Under the pieces are notes generated by a model that saw nothing but the letters and a program-made list of their open reading frames with translations, was not told the origin of the DNA and did not search any database. A program made the position numbers and the translations under genes. A DNA stretch of 64,000 nt from Brassica napus (taxonomy: Eukaryota > Streptophyta > Magnoliopsida > Brassicales > Brassicaceae): the NCBI RefSeq assembly GCF_020379485.1, contig NC_063448.1, forward strand, positions 45,827,218-45,891,217. The letters run 5' to 3'. Of the stretch, positions 40,795 to 52,773 are shown one piece after another (position 1 is the stretch's first letter; every line of letters starts with the position of its first letter).

Positions 40795-42381
40795 TTCATT
40801 AAACCACTCCTCTGATGTCATCGGCTTGTTGGTGGGTGAGAGCACAATGGTGACATTGTTGTTGTGAGATAGTTTTGGAACCACCACGTCTTCAATTTTG
40901 AACTTAAGGTAACATTCGTCCAACAGTACGACAATCTTGTCTAGTTATTTTTAAGCATAAGTTTCACTAATGAAGTCACATGCTTTGGTCGTACATTCCG
41001 AAGAGACTTATTCCAAGAGAAACCATCTTTTGATCTCCAGCACTGATCCGGACACAAGGACAGTAGTTGCAAGTATTGGTCAAGATGCTCCCCCTGTAAA
41101 ACATAAACAAGATACAAAGACGGTCCTTCGACAATAGCTAGAAAAAGAGGTTGAAGATGAATATACCGGTATGGTGTTGTAATTCCTTCCACGTACTATT
41201 AGCTTCTCTAGATCAGGTGAGTTTTGTAACAACCTTTCTATACCAGGAATAACATACTGACAGATCACTGTATCAAGAATCAGTGATTTGACCTTGAGCA
41301 TCGGGAAAGGAACACCACGAATCTCAGCAAGAGATAAAATCTAATAGAAAGAACCCAAAAAAAGAAAGTAGTGAATTGGTAACGAGCTAATGACACTTGA
41401 GCAAAAAAAAAAAAACGAGCTAATGACATAATCAAACCTATAAAACACTAACCGTGAAACCAACGGCTTGTTAATTAGGCATTAGAGAATAAAATAATAT
41501 GAGCCAAAAACTAATTATATACCTGAACAAAGTTTCCCCCAAACGTAAGCTTCTCTGCGTTCTGCAACTTTTCTAGCATCTTTAGCACCACGGCTTGGAG
41601 AAAATCGGCCTTTAAGTTAGGGATCACTGGGACATAACAAATGTCTAGTTTAGCTTCCGTTAAAGAAAATGCATGATAATTGAGAGTTTAACAATCTGAG
41701 AAAATGGATGTGTGGTGCCACAATCTGCGTTGGCCCCGGCACCCACACGTTACGTCTTATTTGTAAAGTTCTCAGACGGTGTGATTTGCGGAGATCAAGA
41801 ACCTTTAGTTTATCGCAGTGATACAACGTTAAGTTTTCAAGAACCGGACAACCTGATAGAATCTTAGCCATGGACTCATCAAAGAGAGTACAAGGATAAC
41901 TTCTGCAAGGATGTCCAAGACACAGTGCACTGGGGAACAATCGTGTGAGAATAGCTTAACGAAACGTTGAGTTGCTTGACAGAAGAACTGTTGTAGAAGA
42001 AATCAGGAAGCGTGTACGCCTCATCATTACAAGGACTCCAGAAATCCAGGGAAAGATTCTCAACGTTGTGTGACATAGCGCACTTGATCCACCGGTCGAT
42101 GTTGGGAGTGTCCTCTCTCCTGGTGCTTTGGAGGTGAAATTTGTCGTCTTGGGAGCTGTATATCGATTTAGGGTTTTGTTAATTGAAGCAGCAGTAGTCA
42201 GTGTGTTGGCCTTTTAAGGAGATAGAAGGTATATCGCACCACACATGTCTCCATCGTCTAGACAAGAGGGAAGTACTTATGGCTAATTTGGTCGAAATAA
42301 AGCAGAGTATGTGGTGGAGGATCACATCTGGTAAGTTGCTGATCAAGTCTACCGCTCCTTTGATCTTCCTGTCGTCGGCCA
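40795..42381 (-). pseudogene. F-box/LRR/FBD gene copy C
   Basis: Starts at 42381 with MADDRKIKGAVDL and an intact F-box (NLPDVILHHILCF, SRRWRHVWCDIPSISL). A deletion/frameshift soon follows near 42200. LRR parts continue in shifting frames (LPDFFYNSSSVKQL, ILSGCPVLENLTLYHC, ENLxxxAPHIHF) to about 41525. Exon 2 at about 41340-41160 is clean (RLLQNSPDLEKLIVRGRNYN). Exon 3 at 41098-40795 has a frameshift in the FBD near 40945 and ends by the shared FBD terminus. At least four lesions; a pseudogene older-looking than copy B. Confidence 0.87.
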
Positions 42382-45300
42382 TCTTTATTTGCGATATTAT
42401 TCTTAGGTCACAGTTTTTTATAAATATACAAGATATGAGCAACTGGTTTTGTTTGATGTTTTAATTTAATAAAAACCATAAAATAATAAATCATTTTATT
42501 ATAGTTTTATGATTTTTTTTTTGCATATATTATTTGAGATTTATTTTATAATTAAAACTCGTTTTCACATATAAGTTCAAGTTAATATTTTATAATCATG
42601 GTGCATAGATGAATTATTATAAACTTTGTACTTAGGATTAGAAAAAATACTATACCATAAAGTTTAAACTAAACACAATCCGAAATAAGAAATTGAATGA
42701 AAAGTAAAATACACCAATTGAGTCAATAACATCATTATACATGTTCTTATATACTAATTTAATGTTTTATTAAATAAGTCTTTAAAAATTTATTTTGTTA
42801 TGATTTTTTTAAAAAGGAAAACATTCTATGTTACAAATCTCTTTTTTATTTACAATTAAAAAAATAAAAAATAATATTAAATACTCTTTTACAATTTTGT
42901 TAAAAAAATTAGAAATGAAAAATTACTGTCATATAACTTATTACAATTATCTTCTCTTTAGAATTTCAGAAAAAATAAAATGCTATCAAATAATTATTTT
43001 TAGTTATTAATAAATAATTTTAAAATTACAATTTTTACAATTTTATCAATACTAATTTTACACTTATTTTGTTAATTAAATAATTATTTGTATTATGTTC
43101 ATCATCAAATACTCTCTTAAAAATATTATCAAATAAATTTTTACAATTCTCTTTTGATTAAGACTTAAAAATATAATACAAATTTCTTTTATTTTAGGAT
43201 ATTTTAATAAAAAAGGAAAAAAACTATCAAATATTCTCTTACAGTTTTGTCGGATTTTAGAAAAGAAAATTAATATTACATAATCTTTTACAATTATATT
43301 TTGTCTAGGATTTAGAAAAATAAATTTCTATCAAATAACTATTTCTAGTTTATATTAACTATTTTTAAAAGTTGCCATTTTCAAAATTCGTTTTTTTCAA
43401 TATCACTAATAATTTACAATTTTTCTCTTTAATTAAATCATTGTTACTATCATGTTTATCATTAATTTTCTAAGTGAAAATTTACTATTAAATAAAATTT
43501 TACAATTCTCTGTGGTCAGGATATAAAAATAAGAGAAAAATATTAATTGGGTAAGATTAGAAAATAATTTGTTTTTAAAAATCTCTTTTATTTAGGGTTT
43601 TAGGAAAAGAAAAAGTTATTTTCACATAATGACAGTTTTTATTGACACATTCACAATCTAATTTTTTTTAATTGACACAGATCATTATCATATCAAGTGA
43701 AATATTTGAAGTTAATTTTGGTTTATATTTTTTTAACACAAAATTATTAAAAATTAAAGTTAGTTAATTATAAGAAAAATAAGATTATTTTTACATTTTT
43801 ACTATATTTAGATTTTAAAAAGGAAATTAATTATTTTATAATTAGTTTTTCTTTTAGATTTTTATACAACTATTTTATTTTTAATAGAAAAATTTTGTTT
43901 AGTTATTTATATTTTTTTTCTTATACATACAAACACATATTCATCATATTCACACATACTCATGTACGATAACAACATCAAACTTAAAAGTTATGTTAGC
44001 ATCATAAGATGTCATATGGATAATAAAAAGTTGAGTTGTATCAAAAAATTAAAAGAAAATACTCAGTTAATACTTTTCATGTAAATACTATTGTGTTTTG
44101 TAAAAATAATATGTGGAAACTTAAACCTAAATATAGATGTGAAATATTTGTAGCTATTTTTGATCATAATTTTTTAACATACAATTATCAATTAAAAAAA
44201 GAAATTTAGTTGCTTATAAGAAAATAATAAGAGTACTTTTACAATTTTTTTTAATTAGGATTTTAAAAAAGTAATATTATTTATTTAAAATTTAGTTTTT
44301 TTTCAAAAAAAATAATAAGAGTACTCTTACAATTCTCACGATTGTTACTAAATTCGTTTTTTCAATATCACTAATATTTTAACAATTTTTCTTGTTAATT
44401 AAATAATTGTTTCTATCATATTTATCAAGAAAATTATTATTATTAATTTTAAGAAAATAATAAGAGTACTTTTGCAATTCTCAAGATTGTTACTAAATTC
44501 GTTTTTTCAATATCACTAATATTTTACAATTTTTCTTGCTAAAAATTATAATAAAAAAAAAATAATAATAAGACTATTAAATAATATTTATAATTATTTT
44601 TTAATAAAAATCGTTTTTACTATTTTACTATATATATTTTTGACTATTAGATAGTTTAACACATATCACATTTTTAAATATATAACTGACACATGTCACA
44701 ATCATGTTAATTAGCAACACTGAAGAAACAAACTTTATATAATAAGATAATAATAATAATAATAAGCACATTAAATAATATTTATAATTAATTTTTAAGA
44801 AAAATCATTTTATTATTTTAGTATATATATTTTCATTTTGAGATAGTTTAACACATATCACAATTTTAAATATATAAATGACATGTGTCACAATCATGTT
44901 AATTATATTTCCATTAAAATTTTAGAAAAAGAAAATTATATTAAATAAATTGTTTTCAAATCTTTTTTTTTTAGGATTTTGAAAAAGGAAAATTTCTAAA
45001 ACATTACTACTAAATATTTTTTTTTAAAACGTTTTTACTATTAAATCATTTTTAAAAATAGTTTTTTCAAAATTCGTTTTTATTATCTTATTATATATAT
45101 TTTTTATCATTATATATTAAACACATGTCACAATTTTAGAATAAAATTATTATCAAATAAGTTTTTGCAATTATCTTTTGATTAGGATTTTAAAAAGAAA
45201 ATTTACTATTAAATAATATTTATAGTTACTTTTTAATAAACACATGTCACAATCTTAAAATATATAATTGTCATATGTCGCGATCATGTTAATTAGCAAC

Positions 45301-45520
45301 TTTGAAGAATGAAGCTTTATATAATAAGTTTGGAATTATCTTTTGATTAGGATTTTAAAAAGGAAAATTACTATTAATAATATTTATAGTTACTTTTTAA
45401 TAAACACATGTCACAATCTTAAAATATATAATTGTCACGTGTCAAGGTCATGTTAATTAGCAAATTTGAAAATTTAAGTTTTATATAATAAGATATATAT
45501 ATGATTTAAGTTATATAATG
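42382..45520. repeat. AT-rich region of diverged repeats; no gene
   Basis: Over 80% A+T by eye. A motif like TTTTGATTAGGATTTTAAAAAG with TTACTATTAAATAA recurs with divergence from about 42790 to 45400. The clearest tandem pair is 45165-45320 and 45330-45485, about 160 bp each, both with CACATGTCACAATCTTAAAA and GATCATGTTAATTAGCAA. A third related block lies at about 44660-44745 and a fourth at 44840-44910. Confidence 0.75.
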
Positions 45521-46746
45521 GGCTTAGGCCAGAACACTAATGGTCTTTAGTAAAAAGACCGAAACTGATAACAACTGTAAAAGGGCACTGACTACAGCAG
45601 GAAAACGTACAAGTGAGACAGTGGTTTATGGTCACATTGCGAGGGTGTCCACTGTCCAGTGCATCCGCTTGGTTGTTGAGCTTCTTTGTCTACCATGTGA
45701 CACATCCACACACAAGTTCAAAACAAAAAGAGGAAAAATGCTTCTATACACGTCAGAGAAATAAAATATGCAAGATTGTTAAAGAAATAACTACAAGTCA
45801 GCTACCGATCCAATAAGAACTAGATATGTGTATTTCGGATATCAGTTCGGTTTAGTTTATTTCAGCTTTGATTTTTATGGTTTTAGAGATATAGAATACG
45901 TTCAAGTATTTAGGGAATTTGGTTTGGTTCGATTATTTTGGTTTTTGGTTTGGTTCGATTAAAAAGTTGGAATCATCTAGTATCTGAAATAGTTTTTTTT
46001 GTTTGGTCCATGTTTTCAGTTAATTCGGGTTAAAAGTTCAGAAATTTTGGGTTTTTAAATAACAATTTTTTTAGAATTTTCAGATAAGAATTTGGAAAAT
46101 TTAAATATTTATGTAAAAAATATTCGGATAATCCAGGTAATCCAGTTTATAAATAGTATTTAAAAAATATTTGATTATTTTAAAATTAAATATAGTTTAT
46201 ATTTACGAATATAGAAATTATTTATAGAAATTTTGACACCTATTTGGTTCTTGATTTAATTCTTGTTCGGTCTTTGTTTTTTATTATAGATATAGGATTT
46301 GCTCATGTAACTGGTAAGATCCAAACCTGATCCAAACTTTGTTTTTCAGTTCGGTTTGGTTTGATTTTTGGACTCCGGATAAATGTGTATAAACCTAATA
46401 GAAACTAAGTCTAACAGAATGGAATATTACTGAAAAACAAAGGTCCTGAATATAAAAAAAAAAACACTCTCCATGATACTCACCATCCTCTTATTAACCT
46501 CCAGACTCCAGAGAGCACCACAGACTGAGCTCCACAATTTTAATGTCCAAGCAATGTAGTAAATTTGTGGGACGTGAGGCCCCTACTACCTGCACTCTAA
46601 TCCATCCTCCCAAAATATGCAAACTAAAGCAAGTTTTTAAGAAGATCAATTTAAACTAGTGGACCAAATTGACCAGGTGGTATTATAGCATATATTTTTC
46701 ATAACAACATCTACCCTTTAAAGGGGCTTTCTTATATAAATAAGCA
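45521..46746. repeat. Segmental-duplication spacer, copy 3 (left part)
   Basis: 45521-45560 and 46545-46735 match spacer copies 1 and 2 (GTGGGACGTGAGGCC at 46567, AAACTAAAGCAAG, AACAACATCTACC). Between them, about 45830-46420, is a GGTTTGGTTCG-rich segment typical of Brassicaceae dispersed repeats, with loosely inverted ends. No gene recognised. Confidence 0.65.
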
Positions 46747-47877
46747 TCCCCTATATATTAATAGAGAAACATTTAAAAATTTATAACATGTAGTTTGTAT
46801 TAATTAAAAAAGTGTTTTGTTAAGTTGTTACGTAATTGGAATGTTAATTTTGCTTACGTGGCGGGTTGAGAATCAATTAAATTGCTAGGAAATGTTATAT
46901 TATATAGTATGTCCATTATGGACCATTCATTTATCAAATTAAAATTATTATATATTATTTCCTTAAAAAAAACCTACGAAATTACCTAATGTGATTAAGA
47001 TATATATGGCAATTAATGATTTTAAATAATAAAGATTTCCTAACAATCTGTATATTTTCTATCATTTTTTAATTATTTATTATTAAAATAAATTACACAA
47101 TTACATTAATCATATCATAAAAATTTAGATTTTTTTTGTATATGTTGTATTTTTAATTTTTTTAAACGAGTATAAATTACTAAAACTGTTAAAAGTCTCA
47201 CATAAACTTTTGTGATAAAGGTTTAAATTTTTTTCTATAATAAGATACAATGATTATAAAATCATATGAATAAAGAATTTTATTTTTAATAGGTGTTATG
47301 TTAATATATATATATATATAGTATATATATATATATATATATTTCATATCATTTAAACTAAACTATAAATTATATGAAAATACATACTTACATTTTGATA
47401 TCTGCGTTGAACATATATTGAAAAGTAAAAATTTTAATTTGAAATCTTCATTGTTTTTTAAATGATTATAAATTATTGAAAACACTAAACATTCCACATT
47501 TATAAAAAATAGTTGGTGTAAACCTTTGTCACACAAATATGTAAATAATCATAAAATCATATGAGTAGAAACCTCATTTAATAAATATTCATATTAAAAG
47601 TATACTATATATCTATGTTAATATCATTTAAATTTAATTATATATCATATACAATAGATAAGATCGATTGTTTTGATTTATTTACCCTAAAGTGATTGCG
47701 AACAAACAAGAGCAGTCGTTTGATTTATATGCGCACGCCAATTTATTACATAATAGTAACTGATTTCTTAGTTATTAATATATAATTATTATTTTATTAT
47801 TTCATAATATGCAGAAAAACATAAAATAAGTAATAAATATAAAATGTTTATTCTGCTCAAGGCGCGACTTAACCTAA
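46747..47877 (+). mobile_element. Probable Helitron
   Basis: Begins TCCCCTATATATTAATAGAG after an A, a typical Brassicaceae Helitron 5' end, and ends around CCTAAGT (47873-47879) shortly after a weak hairpin with AAGGCGCG. It interrupts spacer copy 3. No coding capacity; (AT)n runs at about 47312-47342. The 3' end is less certain than the 5' end. Confidence 0.5.
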
Positions 47878-49479
47878 GTATGTATCTTTTTAGTAATTTT
47901 AAATCTTAAACATTTTCTAAATCCCAGGCCAAAACAAAATAACGAAATGAGAATAAACTCAAAAATCAAAATTTATATTGAGCAATAACAAAAATGAAAA
48001 AAATGACACAAAATGAGAAAAATATTGAAGATAGATATGATTGGCACGTGAACGTAAACTTCTCATAACCATAATTAACTTTTAAATTGCTAAATCATGA
48101 TATAAAACCGAGCTGCCATAGTTTCATTGTAACCAAATAGTAGGGGTGTGATTCTTCGGCCTAAACATTAGGTTCTTATGCGTGTGATTTTGTGACCTAA
48201 AATATTTTTAAAAATGGGATCAGCTCATCAGTAAAGAAATTATGTAATTAACAAAAAAAATTAAAAACAAATTGTTTAAGGGCCAAAAATATTTATTGAT
48301 ATGAGATATTTCTTATCCTAGTAGAAACATTAATGCAAAGCAAAATTTTAAGGGAGAATACGAGGGGAAAGCTAGAAACGAATAAACACAGAAACAATAG
48401 AGAAAGAGCGTAGACCATAATCGAAGAAGCTCTACAACATCCACCTTTCCAGTTTTGTTTTGTTTTTTTTTTTTGTTTTTTGTTAGCTGTCCATTTAAAC
48501 TAAGACCAAGTGGTGGTCAAACGAGCCGATTCTCTAGGGAGCACCTCTATCTGGCCGGATCTGATATATATGGGGAAAATATAGCATTTGGTTCTTGCTT
48601 CTTTTGCTTACGCGTCCGCCTGACCATTCCTATTATGAGGAATACGTGCATGCTCACATCTTCGAAATCTTCGTGTAATCTCTAGAACACCTTGATCTTT
48701 GTCGCGAATGTTGGCCAATCCACCGGGTTTGTAGTCATGTCCACTAGGTCCGAATAGTCCGTCTCGAATGGTATCGAAATATCTTCATGTCTCTCATACA
48801 TGAGGCTGTCCAAAATAAGTCTTCTATTTCAGCATTCAAAACTGAAAGACTCCTGCTGCACACCCACTTTTCCAGTTTTGTTTAGAGTGGTCCCATAATA
48901 CCTGAAAAATGATCCTTTTAGAAAAACTTTGTAGTACCAACACCAATATTTTAAGAGACTTGCCGATAGAACAACCTTACACTAGTGTTGATAAAAGGAT
49001 TGATTGCTCTAGTTATCAAAATTATATATATAAATAAAAAAATTAAACAAATTTATAAATTGATACTATATTACTCCTTCTGTTCTCGAAAGTAAGATTT
49101 TCTAAAGTGTTCACGCTTATTAAGAATTCAATAAATGTTTATAATTTAATTTTTCTTTTACTTTATTATACACTTTCCAATAACTTTTCACCAATGAAAT
49201 TTAATCAATTCAAATATTTTTATTTAATGTTTCTTAAAAGTATAAAAAAGTACCTTAAACATATAGAAAATCTATCTTTGTGGAACAAGTAAAAAATCTA
49301 AAACATCATACTTTCGGGAACGGAGGGAGTAGTATTCAGTTTAATAAATTTATACAAATTTATATCGATTTAAACCAATTTAAATCATTTTACAACAATT
49401 TAAACCACTTTAAAAAGTTTTAAACTAATTTAAATCTTATAAAAATTGGATTTAAAAAAAAAATCTTTTTGGTTATAGA
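47878..49479. repeat. Spacer copy 3 (right part) and AT-rich DNA; no gene
   Basis: 48430-48460 and 48865-49010 repeat parts of spacer copy 1 (CAACATCCACCTTTCCAGTTTTG, here cut; AATGATCCTTTT; GTGTTGATAAAAGGATTGAT). The rest is AT-rich. From about 49075 to 49335 lies a short segment bounded by TACTCCTTCTGTTCTCGAAAG and CTTTCGGGAACGGAGGGAGTA, a Stowaway/Tourist-like MITE with inverted ends. Confidence 0.65.
49071..49332. mobile_element. MITE with TACTCC(C/T)TC...GGAGGGAGTA ends
   Basis: The left end TACTCCTTCTGTTCTCGAAA and right end TTTCGGGAACGGAGGGAGTA are inverted repeats with few mismatches. This is the common Stowaway-type MITE end (CTCCCTCCGTTCC...) with TA flanks. Interior is AT-rich and non-coding. 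Confidence 0.85.
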
Positions 49480-49495
49480 AGATAGGCCGTCTAGA

Positions 49496-50268
49496 ACCCA
49501 CCCCAGCCCGCAATTTTCTTTTGATTCATCCCATGCTGCATCACTATTGCATTTCAGCCAGTCTTGTGGCGGGGGCTTCCATCTTTCTATCTCCTTCATG
49601 ATCGGTATTGTACTCTCAATTTTAACCTCTAAATCATTTCTTTTGTTCCATTCCTCCATGTCCTCCTTTGCTCTGTTCAACAGACTCTGGACATCATAAT
49701 CAACCCCTTGGAAACAAAAAACATTTCTGCTTTTCCAAAGTCTCCACAAGATCCAGGGTTCTATCTTTGTCTCATTGTTGTTCTGTAGAGTTTTTGGGAC
49801 CTCTGTGAGGAGTCTGTCTAAGAGATCATGCGGGCTGTGTCTTATGGATGGGAGCGAGAACCTTGAGTCGCTTGAGATCACCTATTGAAGCTGAAGCAGA
49901 AGCGCTAAGATGGGCTTTACTCAACATGGTACGCTTCAACTACAGAAGGGTCATCTTTGAATCCGACTGTAAGGAGTTGATTCAGGCCATTCAGGAGGAA
50001 AGCTATCACCCAAGCATCCGCACCTACACTGCAGATATCCTTCATATGCTGGATAAAATAGGTGATCACAGAGTAGTCTTCAAGAGTAAACAAGGGAATG
50101 AAGTGGCAGATAGAGTAGCAAAAAAGGCTTCTAACTTTGAGAGTAACTCCTCTGTTTTGATTTCTACTATGCCTTCTTGGATTCAAACTTATGTTGAGGC
50201 TGATAAGCCTATGGTGTAATCAATCTTTTGGATTAATATTTTAAGAATGTTGAGTTAAAAAAAAAAAA
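49496..50268 (+). mobile_element. LINE insertion with inverted 5' half (twin priming)
   Basis: A perfect 16-bp target duplication AGATAGGCCGTCTAGA flanks it (49480-49495 and 50269-50284). The right part (about 49850-50268) is plus-strand RNase H C-terminus, 3' UTR and a poly(A) tail at 50256-50268. The left part (49496 to about 49845) is the preceding LINE segment on the minus strand (PWILWRLWKSRNVFCFQG, then WLKCNSDAAWD). The two halves are adjacent in a normal LINE but are head-to-head here. This is the structure produced by twin priming. Confidence 0.93.
49848..50219 (+). pseudogene. C-terminal half of LINE RNase H
   Basis: Reads LRSPIEAEAEALRWAL, NYRRVIFESDCKELIQAI, NEVADRVAKKA and on to a stop at 50217. 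Lacks the N-terminal RNase H catalytic Asp, which is in the inverted left half. Confidence 0.88.
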
Positions 50269-50284
50269 AGATAGGCCGTCTAGA

Positions 50285-50566
50285 CGGCTTAAACTGATTT
50301 CGGCAAAAACTATCTAATAAAGCTAAAAAATCATAGCTTTCGTAACGGCCATTTGGAAGTATTTGACTTCAGTCCTGATATTTAAAAATATCACAATGAG
50401 GTCTTAACTTATTTATACATGACAATTTAACCCCAGCATATATTTTAAACACTAAAACACCCCCCCAGATTCAATTATCAAGATTGATTATTCTTAATTT
50501 TCTTCTCCTATTCTCCGGTCGTCTTCGATCCTCTCAATCGCGGAACCCTAGTTGTGAGGATCGAGA
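50285..50566 (+). promoter_or_regulatory. LST8 upstream region and 5'UTR
   Basis: The stretch 50396-50566 is conserved in copy 2. C/T-rich leader sequence at about 50505-50540 suggests transcription start upstream of it. No clear TATA box; TATATTTTAAAC at about 50440 is a weak candidate. Confidence 0.45.
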
Positions 50567-51901
50567 ATGAGTCAGCCATGTGTGGTTCTCGCAACAGCGA
50601 GCTACGATCACACGATCCGATTCTGGGAAGCCGAGAGCGGTCGCTGTTACCGTACCATTCAGTATCCTGACTCGGTAAGGACAGACACACTCTTCTCTCT
50701 ATAGATCATCTTAAAAGCTTTCAACATTAACAAAACCCTTGTCTTGTTTCTTCAGCATGTGAATAGGCTTGAGATAACCCCAGATAAGCGTCATATAGCT
50801 GCTGCTTGTAATCCTCATATACGTCTCTTTGATGTCAATTCCAACAGCCCTCAACCTGTAAAGTTTCACCCTTTCTTTTGATTTACAGTGTGTTTGTGGT
50901 TTTACTTGAATGATCTCTGTGCGATTGAATCAGGTGATGACCTATGATTCACACACCAACAATGTTATGGCAGTGGGGTTCCAGTGTGATGGGAAATGGA
51001 TGTATTCTGGATCAGAGGATGGTACTGTTAAAATCTGGGACTTGAGGTTAGTGTCTATGTTGTTGTTCTTCGTGTTTGTTTTTTTTGTAGTGTTGAGTTG
51101 AGTGTCAATAGATTAAATCATTAAAGTGCAAATGCTAGGAGAAAAAATCTTGTCTTGAAGCTACTTCTTAAGTTGATCTGCATTTCTTTGCTGACTCGTA
51201 AGACCAAAATGTAGGGCTCCAGGTTGCCAAAGAGAGTATGAGAGCGTTGCCGCTGTTAACACTGTTGTTTTACACCCAAATCAGGTATATCAGCTGTAAA
51301 AGCCATGTGTCATCAGTATACACTTAAGAGATCTGTTTATGCTGCGCTTAACAGAGTTGTGTTTGCTTCTAGGATATTTGTCTCAGTTGCAATCACATTG
51401 TGTCTGGTCTTTATTCATGAACATTGCGTTTTTTTTTTCTACAGACTGAGTTGATATCTGGAGACCAAAATGGCAATATACGTGTATGGGATCTCAGAGC
51501 GAATTCGTGTAGCTGTGAACTGGTAATTTCCTTGACACGATTGTTACATTTTTCTTAGCTTTCACCCAAACAGGATCTTTAAACGATTCTGTGTAATCTC
51601 TCTCTTGTGGAACTAATAGGTACCAGAAGTTGATACACCTGTACGCTCTCTAACGGTTATGTGGGATGGGACTATGGTTGTTGCTGCTAACAACCGTGGA
51701 ACATGTTATGTTTGGCGCTTGTTGCGCGGAAAACAGGTATGATAAGTCATTCAAGTCACATTCGTATAGTTGCCATTGCCATTTAAATTGTTGTATCGTT
51801 TTCAGACGATGACAGAGTTTGAGCCACTTCATAAGCTGCAAGCTCATAACGGCCACATCCTTAAATGTCTACTCTCTCCCGCAAACAAGTAATGTGTTTC
51901 T

Positions 51902-51948
<47 letters not shown>

Positions 51949-52405
51949 TGACACGGTTCCTCCATCATCTCCCTTACATATTCTGTTAGCAGATATCTAG
52001 CGACTGCATCATCTGATAAAACTGTCAAAATATGGAACGTCGATGGTTTCAAACTAGAGAAAGTCTTAACAGGTGAGCTTTCCATGTTTTTTTAGATAAA
52101 CGTTACTGGTTCTCCATTGCTCTCTCTTACACACTCATCAACCTTATCTAACAGGACACCAAAGATGGGTATGGGACTGCGTCTTCTCAGTGGATGGAGA
52201 GTTTCTTGTAACAGGTACTCATCACTAATCAACAACTTGTCTTAGGAGAGACAGAACAGTCTTTTAAACTGTTTTTTTTTATTCGGTAATATGCACAGCA
52301 TCATCGGACATGACGGCTAGGTTGTGGTCAATGCCAGCGGGAAAAGAAGTGAAGGTGTACCAAGGTCATCACAAAGCAACCGTGTGTTGTGCCCTCCATG
52401 ATTAA
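50567..52405 (+). CDS. LST8-1: LST8-1, TOR complex WD-repeat subunit
   Basis: Ten exons join cleanly: 50567-50674, 50756-50857, 50934-51046, 51215-51284, 51445-51522, 51620-51736, 51806-51888, 51993-52072, 52155-52214 and 52299-52405. Every intron is GT/AG. The sum is 918 bp, encoding 305 residues. It starts [20 protein letters not shown] and ends [11 protein letters not shown]40 blades are visible ([54 protein letters not shown]), seven in all as expected for LST8. LST8 binds and stabilises the TOR kinase domain; in Arabidopsis it is needed for growth and adaptation to long days. Length and sequence match At3g18140 closely. A (CT)n microsatellite lies in intron 7. This is the only intact LST8 of three copies here. 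Confidence 0.96.
51900..51943. repeat. (CT)n microsatellite in LST8 intron 7
   Basis: About 22 CT units right after the exon 7 donor. Confidence 0.95.
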
Positions 52406-52773
52406 AAACATGAATTAACAGTCAAACAAACTAAATAAAGAACAGATAATCATTTCTTTCTTTTGTGTGTTTAGGAATCTCTTGTACATTTGTATCAGAT
52501 TCATCTCAAGTTTTAAACCTTTTAATTGTTAGTTTCTTACTCTGACCTCTCTGTGATCAAACAACTCGGAAATATAATGACAACAATTTCCCACAAACTT
52601 GGAACAAAAATAAAAAAATTCCCTCAAGAAGGCCCATGTACGGCCCATTATAAGCAAACCCTAGTTTGATATATTTGACCTAGAGTATAAATAGCTTCAT
52701 TTGACGAGATCTCCACCGCTCTCTCGCTCCGATACGCCATTTTTTGAATCGAGAAGAAACCCAAACCCTAACC
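52406..52773 (+). promoter_or_regulatory. LST8 3' end and RACK1 promoter
   Basis: The gap between the two genes is 368 bp. Close to RACK1 are two GGCCCA site II motifs (52631-52636 and 52642-52647), a telo box AAACCCTAG (52656-52664), a TATA box TATAAATA (52686-52693) and a second AAACCCTAA in the 5' UTR (52763-52771). Paired site II elements with a telo box are the known signature of Arabidopsis ribosomal-protein and translation genes, bound by TCP and related factors. The motifs are seen; the regulation is inferred. Confidence 0.8.
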
